64,000 bases of DNA from Paenibacillus sp. FSL H8-0048 (GTDB lineage: Bacteria; Bacillota; Bacilli; Paenibacillales; Paenibacillaceae): contig NZ_JBBODF010000001.1 in NCBI RefSeq assembly GCF_038002825.1, forward strand, positions 6,758,001 through 6,822,000, given 5' to 3'. The position numbers and the translations under genes are program-made. Below the pieces are notes generated by a model that saw only the letters and a program-made list of their open reading frames with translations, was not told where the DNA came from and did no database searches. Below, piece after piece: positions 34,056-41,815 of the stretch (position 1 is the first letter of the stretch; the number at the start of each line of letters is the position of its first letter).

Positions 34056-35654
34056 GTGAGAATTGGTACCAAAAGATTACGCCTTCAGACGACCATCACT
34101 CTGATGATCTGCCTGATCGTTGTGCTGGTGCTGCTGATTGTGTATATGATGTTCGGCATGAGATTCTCCGAAGAGGCCCGGGCTTCTCTGGAGAATAAGG
34201 CCATCACTATTGCCCGTACGGTCTCCCGTACGCCGGGAGTGGTGGACGGGCTGCTTGCGGAGCCGGCTTCCGGCAGTATACAGCAATATGCAACGGATAT
34301 CAGTGCTATCAATGATGTGCAATTCGTGGTGGTGATGGACATGCTGGGGATTCGCCGTTCCCATCCCGACCCGTCCCTGATTGGCAGGCACTTCATGGGC
34401 GGGGATGAGACGGAGGCGCTGCACGGCAAGGAGACCATATCCGTGGCAGAAGGCTCACTCGGTTATTCTGTGAGAGCGTTCTCACCGATCTTTGCCGCTG
34501 ACGGCAAGCAGGTTGGAGCAGTAGCTGTAGGCATATCGCTGGGCAGCGTCCGTTCCGCCGTACAGCAGAACCGCTGGATTATCTACTCGGGCATCCTGGT
34601 CGGCGGGCTGATGGGGATATTCGGTGCCATCCTGCTCGCCCGCAAAATCAAGCGGATGATGTTCGGCATGGAGCCGGGAGAAATCGCCAAATTGCTGGAG
34701 GAGCGCAGCGCTATGCTGCAATCGACCAAGGAGGGTATTCTCGCCGTCGATAAGGAATCGCGGATTACCCTTGTGAATGCCGAGGCCCGGAGACTGATGG
34801 GCAGCGTTGGCTTGAACCAGGAACCGTTAGGCAAGCAGGCCGGGCAGTTCTGGCCGCTGCTGCGGATGGAGAAGGTGCTGGAGACCGGAGAGGCCTTGCA
34901 GGACAAGGAAGTGGAGCAGAGCGGCATCACGCTGCTGGTGAATGTGGTCCCGGTCCGGGTGAATGGAATTATCGAAGGCGCCATTGCTACGTTCCGGGAC
35001 AAGACTGAGATCAGTATTCTGATGGAGCGGCTCTCCGGCATCTCCCTGTACGCCGAGGCGCTGCGTGCCCAGACCCATGAATTCATGAACAAGCTTCATG
35101 TCATTATGGGACTGAATACGATGCGCAGATACGACCGGCTTGAGGAATATCTCACGGATATTGTGCAGAGCATCCAGACAGAGGCGGACTCGGTCGTCCG
35201 GCAGGTCAAAGACCCGGTGATGGTCGGCTTCCTGCTCGGCAAGCTCAGCAGAATCAGGGAAGCCGATGTGCGGCTGGTGATCCGGGATGAAGGTATGCTG
35301 CCTGAAGCAGCAGATCATGAGGTAGCGCGGGAACTGGTCACCATTGCAGGTAACCTGCTGGACAATGCGCTGGAAGTGCTCCAAGGCGCGGACAATAAGC
35401 AGATCGAGATTGGATTCCGGCATAAGGACAACCAGCTTACTCTTAAGGTTAGTGATAATGGGACAGGTATATCTGCGGAGAATGGAGCCCATTTGTTTGA
35501 ACAAGGCTATTCGACCAAAGGCGGCGACCGGGGAGTAGGGCTGTATCTGGTGCGGCGAAGTGTAGATAAGCTGGGCGGAACGATTACGTACGACAGCCGG
35601 GAAGGGGAAGGCACCGAATTTACGGTGCAGATCCCGTATAGGGCGAAGAGTTAA
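34056..35654 (+). CDS. CitA/DcuS-family sensor histidine kinase, probably for malate or another dicarboxylate
   Basis: 532 residues. Order: membrane helix (~12-34), periplasmic-type sCache sensor (~40-170, with DMLGIRRSHPDPSLIGRHFMGGDE as in citrate/C4-dicarboxylate sensors), second helix (~175-195), PAS domain (EEGILAVDKESRITLVN-like), SpoOB-type dimerisation segment with His341 in QTHEFMNKLHVIMGL, and HATPase (NLLDNALEVL, DNGTGI, GGDRGVGLYLVRR). It starts at GTG 34056 with AAGGTGGAG upstream. It pairs with the response regulator at 35764. The MaeN-type symporter and malic enzyme downstream make malate the likely signal. Confidence 0.92.
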   Translation: MRIGTKRLRLQTTITLMICLIVVLVLLIVYMMFGMRFSEEARASLENKAITIARTVSRTPGVVDGLLAEPASGSIQQYATDISAINDVQFVVVMDMLGIRRSHPDPSLIGRHFMGGDETEALHGKETISVAEGSLGYSVRAFSPIFAADGKQVGAVAVGISLGSVRSAVQQNRWIIYSGILVGGLMGIFGAILLARKIKRMMFGMEPGEIAKLLEERSAMLQSTKEGILAVDKESRITLVNAEARRLMGSVGLNQEPLGKQAGQFWPLLRMEKVLETGEALQDKEVEQSGITLLVNVVPVRVNGIIEGAIATFRDKTEISILMERLSGISLYAEALRAQTHEFMNKLHVIMGLNTMRRYDRLEEYLTDIVQSIQTEADSVVRQVKDPVMVGFLLGKLSRIREADVRLVIRDEGMLPEAADHEVARELVTIAGNLLDNALEVLQGADNKQIEIGFRHKDNQLTLKVSDNGTGISAENGAHLFEQGYSTKGGDRGVGLYLVRRSVDKLGGTITYDSREGEGTEFTVQIPYRAKS

Positions 35655-35724
35655 GATAATGAATGAAGCATGTGAGAATGATGAAGAGTAAAGATAATGA
35701 ATGAATAGTGAAGATAATGAATGA
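35653..35724 (+). repeat. three 14-bp direct repeats between kinase and regulator
   Basis: AAGATAATGAATGA occurs at 35653, 35691 and 35711, in the 109-bp spacer of the two-component operon. It contains repeated ATGA and TGA/ATG overlaps. Confidence 0.8.
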
Positions 35725-35740
35725 AAAGGGTGGAAAGCCC

Positions 35741-35767
35741 ATGAAGAGTGGTGATCAGCCATTATGA
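35741..35767 (+). CDS. eight-codon leader ORF coupled to the response regulator
   Basis: AAGGGTGG is 7 nt before ATG 35741, which reads MKSGDQPL and stops at TGA 35765-35767. The stop overlaps the regulator ATG (35764) in an ATGA. The regulator itself has only a poor ribosome binding site, so translational coupling through this mini-ORF is plausible. There is no evidence of a functional peptide. Confidence 0.4.
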   Translation: MKSGDQPL

Positions 35768-36471
35768 TCAAAGTACTTATTGTTGAAGATGATCCCATGG
35801 TGTCAGAGATGAACAAGTTCTATGTGCAGCAGGTGGAGGGCTTCCGAGCCGATGGCTGGGCCAGCTCGGCGGAAGAAGTGCTGAGTATGCTGGAGAAGCA
35901 GGCCTATGACCTGATCCTGCTGGATATTTACATGAAGGAGAGCAACGGGCTGGAGCTGCTGTCCGAGATCCGGCGCAGGGGCGTGAAGATCGATGTTATC
36001 GTAATCTCGGCGGCGAGCGACAAGGAGAGCATTCAGGAAGCGCTGCAGAACGGGGCGGTGGACTACTTGATCAAGCCGTTCGAATTCTCCAGGCTCCGGG
36101 CCGCATTGAACGGATACCGGGAGCAGAACAAGCTGTTCCGCAGCCAGGAGCGGCTGAACCAGTCGGAGCTGGACAGGCTGTCCCGGTTCAAGCAGGAACG
36201 GACGACCTCGCAGGAGCTGGCGAAGGGCTTCACCCGCCAGACGTTACAGACCATCTGGCGTGCTGTGGAGGCCTGCGGCAGCGAGCTGTTCTCCGCTGAG
36301 GATATCTCGGCGGTATCCGGCATCTCCCGCGTCTCCGCCGGCAAATACCTGATCGGTCTGACCGAGATGGGCGTGCTGGAGATGGACCTCGTCTACGGCA
36401 GCATCGGCCGTCCGGTGCAGAAATACCGGCTCGCTCCGAACGGTAAGGGATTGATTACTAAGTATATTTGA
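35764..36471 (+). CDS. CitB/DcuR-family response regulator
   Basis: 235 residues. The receiver domain (1-~120) has acidic pair Glu8-Asp9-Asp10, phospho-acceptor Asp54 in ILLDIYMKES and Lys in YLIKPF. A helical linker and a C-terminal HTH follow (FSAEDISAVSGISRVSAGKYLIGLTEMGVLEM), the YuxH/CitT-type winged helix. It is expected to activate dicarboxylate uptake genes; MaeN-like and malic-enzyme genes lie downstream beyond an insertion. See the leader ORF for its probable translation mode. Confidence 0.92.
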   Translation: MIKVLIVEDDPMVSEMNKFYVQQVEGFRADGWASSAEEVLSMLEKQAYDLILLDIYMKESNGLELLSEIRRRGVKIDVIVISAASDKESIQEALQNGAVDYLIKPFEFSRLRAALNGYREQNKLFRSQERLNQSELDRLSRFKQERTTSQELAKGFTRQTLQTIWRAVEACGSELFSAEDISAVSGISRVSAGKYLIGLTEMGVLEMDLVYGSIGRPVQKYRLAPNGKGLITKYI

Positions 36472-36562
36472 GGTGTAACTAACTAATTCTGGAGCTCCTG
36501 CCGCGCAACCTGCGGCGGAGCTTTTTGAGTTGCGCAGGCAGCGGAAGCGGGCTGGGGGCTGG

Positions 36563-36690
36563 AAAGGGATAAATCCCTTTGAATTAGCCAAAAGTAGGCT
36601 GGGGGCTGGAATGAAAGGGATAAATCCCTTTGAATTAGCCAAAAGTTGGCTGGATGCTGAAAAGAAAGGGATAAATCCCTTTGAATCTCC
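36563..36690. repeat. 51-bp palindromic repeat array, family B, left part (three cores)
   Basis: The 18-bp core AAAGGGATAAATCCCTTT starts at 36563, 36614 and 36665, exactly 51 bp apart. Cores are joined by a conserved linker containing GAATTAGCCAAAAGT and a GGCTGG(A/G) segment. Each core forms an 8-bp stem with a 2-nt loop. The same array continues on the other side of the IS3-family element. Confidence 0.92.
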
Positions 36691-36752
36691 ACAGCCCCCT
36701 AAAGAAGTTGGAGTCCTCCCCCACAAAAATGTAGACTAGAAACAGGAGGAGG

Positions 36753-37076
36753 ATGAACGGTATGGGACACTTAACAGGAACAAGAGAGAAAGCCGCGCAA
36801 GAGGTGTTGTCTGGCATTAAGGCAGCGGTGGTTGCCCGAAAGTATGGGGTGACCCCATCGACGGTGAATCAGTGGGTGAGAGATTACCGCGAAGCCCATG
36901 GGGAACAAGAGCATCCGTATCCCCAGGAGCAGGTGGAGGAATTGAAGCGCCTCCTGGACGTGGAGCAGAAATACGAGAAGGCGGTCAGGATCCTCGGCGA
37001 AAAGGAGCTAGAGATCGAAATTCTGCGTGAACTGCTAAAAAAGCCAACCCCTGCTTATCCGAAAAAATCGAGGTAG
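36753..37076 (+). CDS. IS3-family transposase OrfA
   Basis: 107 residues: HTH (REKAAQEVLSGIKAAVVARKYGVTPSTVNQWVRDYREAHG) plus a leucine-zipper-like C-terminal helix (EELKRLLDVEQKYEKAVRILGEKELEIEILRELL). It binds the IS ends. The heptamer A-AAA-AAG at 37037-37043 is in the correct phase for programmed -1 frameshifting into orfB. GGAGGAGG precedes the start. Confidence 0.9.
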   Translation: MNGMGHLTGTREKAAQEVLSGIKAAVVARKYGVTPSTVNQWVRDYREAHGEQEHPYPQEQVEELKRLLDVEQKYEKAVRILGEKELEIEILRELLKKPTPAYPKKSR

Positions 37077-37081
37077 CCGAC

Positions 37082-38014
37082 ATGTTCATTAAGCAGGGGA
37101 ATACCGCAGCGTTGGTACTCCGTCTCGTGGGGCTCGCAGAGTCTACGTATTACGACCGTAAGAAACGCAAGAAGCAGGAGGCACAGGCCGTACCTCAGGG
37201 ACGCGGAAGACCCGTACCCGGCTACTCCCTGACCGAGTCTGGAGAGAAGATTAGCGACGAGGAAATCCAGGAATGGCTGCTGGAATTAATCGCTGGAGAA
37301 GAGCATGTGTACGGATACAAACTGCTGGCCAAGTGCTTGTGGAACCAGCGCGGGCTGAGGCTCAATCACAAGAAAAGCTACCGGCTGTGCCAGGCGCTGG
37401 ATATCCTGCAGCCGCAGCGCCACAAACGCTTTAAGCATCCCCGGAAGCTGCCGGAGAACCGGGTCATTACCGGAGCAGGCCAGCTCTGGCAGATGGACAT
37501 TAAGTATGGGTACGTGGCGGGCCGGGACCGGCATTTCTTTGTCCTGAGCATTATCGATGTGTTTAGCCGTGTCATCGTCGGCTACCACCGCGGAGCGTCA
37601 TGTGAGGCCAAGCACGCCTGCCAGACGCTGGGACGCGCCATGGAGCAACACTGCGCCCCTGGCAGCGCACGCCCGGTGATCCGTACCGACAACGGCCCAC
37701 AGTTCGTCAGCCACCTGTTTGGCGACATGTGTGAAAGCTGGGAAATGACCCATGAACGCATTCCGCCTCGAACGCCAGATTTAAATGCTTTTATTGAATC
37801 GTTCCACAGCAATATCGACCGGGATTTGTTCCGAAAAGAGGCCTTCGACACCTTCGAAGAGGCCTATGAAGCCGTGGACCGGTACATGGACTTTTACAAC
37901 AATCGCAGAATGCATACGAGCCTTCGGAACATGCCGCCAGCTACCTTTGCGGAGTGGGTCCTGACTCTAGAAGACCGCTCCCGCTTCTTCTGGCCGAGAG
38001 AAAAAGCGAAATAA
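37082..38014 (+). CDS. IS3-family transposase OrfB (DDE integrase)
   Basis: 310 residues from ATG 37082, but the -1 frame is open back to the slippery site at 37037-37043, so the active product is probably an OrfAB fusion. The rve-type DDE triad is visible: D in LWQMDIKYGYV, D in PVIRTDNGPQF, and E in LNAFIESFHSNIDRDLF. HTH_21-like and IS150-group features precede it. The reading frame is intact, so the element may still be active. Confidence 0.92.
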   Translation: MFIKQGNTAALVLRLVGLAESTYYDRKKRKKQEAQAVPQGRGRPVPGYSLTESGEKISDEEIQEWLLELIAGEEHVYGYKLLAKCLWNQRGLRLNHKKSYRLCQALDILQPQRHKRFKHPRKLPENRVITGAGQLWQMDIKYGYVAGRDRHFFVLSIIDVFSRVIVGYHRGASCEAKHACQTLGRAMEQHCAPGSARPVIRTDNGPQFVSHLFGDMCESWEMTHERIPPRTPDLNAFIESFHSNIDRDLFRKEAFDTFEEAYEAVDRYMDFYNNRRMHTSLRNMPPATFAEWVLTLEDRSRFFWPREKAK

Positions 38015-38077
38015 AGAGCATAGCTACGACAAGTACCGATTTGATACGGAGGACTCCGGGATAAGGGGGTCGCACCG

Positions 38078-38492
38078 GAATTAGTCAAAAGTTGGCTGGA
38101 TGCTGAAAAGAAAGGGATAAATCCCTTTGAATTAGTCAAAAGTTGGCTGGATGCTGAAATGAAAGGGATAAATCCCTTTGAATTAGCCAAAAGTTGGCTG
38201 GATGCTGAAAAGAAAGGGATAAATCCCTTTGAATTAGCCAAAAGTAGGCTGGATGCTGAAAAGAAAGGGATATATCCCTTTGAATTAGCCAAAAGTGGGC
38301 GGTAGGCGAAAATGAAAGGGATAAATCCCTTTCAGCCCCGGTGAAAGTCAGCGGTAAGCGCAAATGAGGAGCACAAGTGCACCTGAATTAGTCAAAAGTC
38401 AGCGGTAAGCGCAAATGAGGAGCACAAGTGCACCTGAATTAGCCAAAAGTCAGCGGTAAGCGCAAATGAGGAGCACAAGTGCACCTGAACTA
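38078..38492. repeat. 51-bp palindromic repeat array, family B, right part (eight cores of two types)
   Basis: AAAGGGATAAATCCCTTT-type cores start at 38111, 38162, 38213, 38264 (variant with TATA centre) and 38315. A different core, AGGAGCACAAGTGCACCT, starts at 38367, 38418 and 38469. All spacings are 51 bp except one of 52. Both core types are 18-bp near-palindromes and are joined by the same GAATTAG(C/T)CAAAAGT linker half, while the other linker half switches from GGCTGGATGCTGAAA to CAGCGGTAAGCGCAAATG. The rest of the gap to 38788 is AT-rich and holds the cre-like site. Confidence 0.92.
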
Positions 38493-38726
38493 ATCAGACT
38501 ACGTATTAAGCTCCCATACTAACTAATGTTACCTGCCTTCCCATGATACTACCAGGCTCTGACCCGCCGGAACTCCACCATACTTCCTCCCCAGCACCTA
38601 TAATCAAATTCGACCATGTAGAGTACTCTAATACTCACCGTCAATCCCCCCGCCCTCACTCCTACTTCACTCCTGATAGCGCTTACTTTAATAATTTACA
38701 AAACCCCTTTATTACTTTCATAAAAA

Positions 38727-38740
38727 CAAAAGCGCTTTCA
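38727..38740 (+). promoter_or_regulatory. cre-like site before the malate symporter
   Basis: CAAAAGCGCTTTCA fits 12 of 14 cre positions with a perfect AAAGCGCTTT centre, 48 bp before ATG 38788. Confidence 0.6.
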
Positions 38741-38787
38741 AAGCAGCTATGATGAATTTGTAAAAGAGTTAAGGAGGTAAGGTTAAC

Positions 38788-40146
38788 ATGCAAAAAGCAA
38801 TTCAACCCCCACTTTCGGTACCGGAACAGCAGCCTGTTGTACTGAAGCAAGGAGAACAGGGTTTCGTACAGAAGGTTCTGCATTTAAAGGTAGGCGTTAT
38901 TCCGCTCCCGCTCTACGTGGTATTTGCACTCATTATTTTTGCGGCTTCTGTGCTTGGTGAACTGCCAAACGACATGATCGGCGGCTTTGCAGTAATTATT
39001 GTACTGGGGGTGCTGCTCAGTGATCTGGGCTTCAAGCTTCCGATTCTCAAGAATATCGGCGGTCCGGCAATTCTTTCGTTAATGATTCCATCGTTCATGG
39101 TATTCTGGAATGTGCTTGATCCTTCGGTGCTCGAATCGGTCAACACGCTGATGAAGACATCGAACTTCCTCTACCTGTACATCTCAATTCTGGTAGCCGG
39201 AAGTATTACCGGGATGAACCGCACTACGCTGATTAACGGTTTCATTCGTATCTTCATTCCGATGATGGCCGGAACGATTGCCGCAGTCGCTGCGGGGATG
39301 GGAGTAGGGATGCTGCTCGGCTATAGCGCACACCGGACGTTGTTCTACATCGTTGTGCCAATTATAGGCGGCGGCGTCGGGGAAGGTATTCTCCCGCTGT
39401 CCATCGCGTTCTCGCAGATCCTCGGCGGGGAATCCGGCTCCTATGTAGCCCAGATGATTCCGGCGGCGGTGATCGGCAACGTGTTTGCGATTATCGGAGC
39501 GGGCCTGCTCAAGCGGATGGCTGACAAAAATCCGTCCATCACCGGTAACGGTGTACTCGTGAAGGCGAAGGACGGCCAGAAGCTGGCCGGCAGCACGTAT
39601 GACAGCCTGAAGCCGGACTTCCTGCTGATGGGCGCGGGACTGCTGTTCGCCTGCGGATTGTTCATCACCGGACACCTGCTGTCGCCGTTCGTCGGCATTC
39701 CGGGTCCGATCCTGATGATCTTCGCAGCTGCACTGCTGAAGATTTCCAAGCTGCTGCCTGCCAAAATTGAGCAGGGTGCTTATCAGCTCTATAAGCTGGT
39801 TTCCGGCACGTTGACCTGGCCGCTGATGGTCGGCCTCGGGATGCTGTACATTCCGCTGAAGGATGTCGCCGCCCTGATCTCGCTTCCTTATATTATTGTC
39901 TGCGCTACCGTTATCGTAGCGATGACGATCACCGGCTATTTTACCGGCAAATGGGTCAATATGTATCCGGTTGAAGCGGCCATTGTTACCGGCTGCCGCG
40001 GCGGCCTTGGCGGAACCGGCGATGTAGCGATTCTGTCAGCCTCCGGACGCATGGAACTGATGCCGTTCGCACAGATCTCCACCCGGATCGGCGGTGCGAT
40101 TACAGTAGTTGTGGCCACGCTGCTCATCGCGGTATGGGGCGGCTGA
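38788..40146 (+). CDS. maeN: 2-hydroxycarboxylate transporter (MaeN/CimH-like)
   Basis: 452 residues, about 11-12 membrane segments with the two GG-containing re-entrant motifs of the family: PIIGGGVGEGILPLS and CRGGLGGTGDVAILSASGRMELMPFAQISTRIGG. These Na+- or H+-coupled symporters take up malate, citrate or lactate. A malic enzyme follows and a dicarboxylate two-component system precedes, so malate is the most likely substrate. AAGGAGG precedes ATG 38788. The cre-like site suggests glucose repression; control by the CitB-type regulator is inferred. Confidence 0.92.
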   Translation: MQKAIQPPLSVPEQQPVVLKQGEQGFVQKVLHLKVGVIPLPLYVVFALIIFAASVLGELPNDMIGGFAVIIVLGVLLSDLGFKLPILKNIGGPAILSLMIPSFMVFWNVLDPSVLESVNTLMKTSNFLYLYISILVAGSITGMNRTTLINGFIRIFIPMMAGTIAAVAAGMGVGMLLGYSAHRTLFYIVVPIIGGGVGEGILPLSIAFSQILGGESGSYVAQMIPAAVIGNVFAIIGAGLLKRMADKNPSITGNGVLVKAKDGQKLAGSTYDSLKPDFLLMGAGLLFACGLFITGHLLSPFVGIPGPILMIFAAALLKISKLLPAKIEQGAYQLYKLVSGTLTWPLMVGLGMLYIPLKDVAALISLPYIIVCATVIVAMTITGYFTGKWVNMYPVEAAIVTGCRGGLGGTGDVAILSASGRMELMPFAQISTRIGGAITVVVATLLIAVWGG

Positions 40147-40413
40147 GCAGGGTGCTCAATCAGCAAAAGAGACGCCTGAATCACATGAAATCGCATCCAA
40201 ACGTGTCTAAATCATGGACAATTTGCGGATGTCAGCTTTTGTATTGCCAATCTATTCATTATCGCGGAGAATGACTACAGGAGCATATGAAATGCATAGT
40301 TGACGGAGCTGCAACCGGGTCTGGAAAGGTTCGGATACAGGAAGCTCCGCTATATATAGAAAGATCCGAGAAAGATGCAACCAATGGTTAACCAGTTGAA
40401 TGGAGGAGTTAAT

Positions 40414-41598
40414 ATGGAACTATTAGAAGAAATTATGCTGCTACATAAAGGCGGTAAGCTTGAAACTACCCTGAAGCATCCGATTCTGTGCAAAGACGAC
40501 CTGTCCAAAGTCTATACGCCGGGTGTGGCGAAGGTCTGTCAGGCGATTGCCGACGATCAGTCCCAGGCTTACGAGCTAACCACGAAGAAGAATACCGTAG
40601 CTGTCGTATCCGATGGCACAGCTGTACTGGGGCTTGGCGATATCGGGCCGAAGGCGGCCATGCCGGTTATGGAAGGTAAGGCAGCGCTGTTCAAGCAGTT
40701 CGCGGACGTAGACGCCGTGCCGATCTGCCTGGACACCAAGAATACCGAAGAGATTATTGCGATTGTAAAAGCACTTGCCCCGACGTTCGGCGGCATTAAC
40801 CTGGAGGACATTTCCTCTCCGCGCTGCTTCGAGATTGAAGCCAGACTAAGAGCGGAGCTGGACATTCCGGTATTCCATGATGATCAGCATGGTACGGCAA
40901 TTGTCGTAACTGCCGGATTGCTGAACGCACTCAAGGTATGCGGCAAGGATATCAAGGATGTCAAAATCGTAGTCAACGGCATCGGTGCAGCAGGCATCTC
41001 CGTCTCCAAAATGCTGCTGCATGCCGGAGCGGTGAACCTGATCGGCGTGGACCGGGAGGGCGCGATTAACCGGCTGGCGGATTATGAGCGCAGCCATTGG
41101 AGCGATTTTGCCCAGATTACGAACCCTTATCTGGAAATCGGAAGTCTGTCCGATGTGATCAAAGGCGCGGATGTCTTCATCGGAGTCTCTGCACCGGATG
41201 TGCTGAAGCTGGAAGATGTGCTGAACATGGCCGCAGACCCGATTGTGTTCGCCATGGCGAACCCGATGCCGGAGATTGATCCTGCGATTGCCGCGCCGCA
41301 TGTAAGAGTTATGGCGACCGGCCGTTCCGACTATCCGAACCAGATTAACAATGTGCTGTGCTTCCCTGGGATATTCAGAGGGGCGCTGGATTGTGAAGCT
41401 ACGGATATTAATGAAGACATGAAGCTGGCGGCTGCAGAGGCGATCTCCTCCGTCATTGACCCGTCTGAGCTGCATGAGAAATATATCATCCCGGATGCCT
41501 TCGACCCGCGTGTAGTAGAGAGAATCCGCATGGCTGTAGCTGAAGCGGCAGCTAAGAGCGGTGTAGCCCGCAAGAACCTGCTGGTCGGCATTAACTGA
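40414..41598 (+). CDS. malic enzyme (oxaloacetate-decarboxylating malate dehydrogenase)
   Basis: 394 residues, the short bacterial type (YtsJ/MalS-like). KVYTPGVAKVCQAIADD and SDGTAVLGLGDIGPKAAMPVMEGKAALFKQFADVDAVPICLDT form the malate/metal site, with VFHDDQHGTAIV and the Rossmann IVVNGIGAAGISVSKMLL. It converts malate to pyruvate and CO2 with NAD(P)+. ATG 40414 has GGAGGAG about 5 nt upstream; the ATG at 40375 has none. It completes the malate uptake and use module. Confidence 0.93.
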   Translation: MELLEEIMLLHKGGKLETTLKHPILCKDDLSKVYTPGVAKVCQAIADDQSQAYELTTKKNTVAVVSDGTAVLGLGDIGPKAAMPVMEGKAALFKQFADVDAVPICLDTKNTEEIIAIVKALAPTFGGINLEDISSPRCFEIEARLRAELDIPVFHDDQHGTAIVVTAGLLNALKVCGKDIKDVKIVVNGIGAAGISVSKMLLHAGAVNLIGVDREGAINRLADYERSHWSDFAQITNPYLEIGSLSDVIKGADVFIGVSAPDVLKLEDVLNMAADPIVFAMANPMPEIDPAIAAPHVRVMATGRSDYPNQINNVLCFPGIFRGALDCEATDINEDMKLAAAEAISSVIDPSELHEKYIIPDAFDPRVVERIRMAVAEAAAKSGVARKNLLVGIN

Positions 41599-41621
41599 TT
41601 CCTATATTAATGAAGATACAC

Positions 41622-41660
41622 AAACGGCAAGCTCGTCAGATGAGCTTGCCGTTTTCTTTG
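41622..41660 (+). terminator. intrinsic terminator of the malate module
   Basis: The perfect 13-bp stem AAACGGCAAGCTC/GAGCTTGCCGTTT is followed by TCTTTG. Confidence 0.9.
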
Positions 41661-41815
41661 CAAGCTGGAGGTGTTGCTCAGGAAGTGTGCTACTGTAGGC
41701 GAGAGAGCCGCTTGGCGCTGGTTATGATCTCGGAATTTGGGGTAATGAACGGGAGATTCAGGGCCGGATATGGAAGCAGCCGGTTGTACATAAATCTGAT
41801 ATCGGAGGGAACAAG

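Larger units (their letters stand above)
36710..38057 (+). mobile_element. IS3-family insertion sequence inside the 51-bp repeat array
   Basis: GGAGTCCTCC at 36710-36719 and its complement GGAGGACTCC at 38048-38057 are short terminal inverted repeats around an orfA/orfB pair. The ends may extend a few bases further, and I could not define a target duplication. Family-B repeats flank both ends, so the element inserted into the array or the array grew around it. Confidence 0.8.

Noticed and set aside
36530..36739. ORFs through the 51-bp repeats (reading KGINPFELAKS or NSKGFIPF in tandem) on both strands, also 38078-38492
   Set aside because: 51 bp is 17 codons, so any frame without a stop in one unit stays open through the array. 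No ribosome binding site or start context fits, and the palindromic cores explain the sequence.
38078..38492. CRISPR array
   Set aside because: Units are 51 bp in total with no unique spacers of constant length, the linkers themselves repeat, and no cas genes are in the window.
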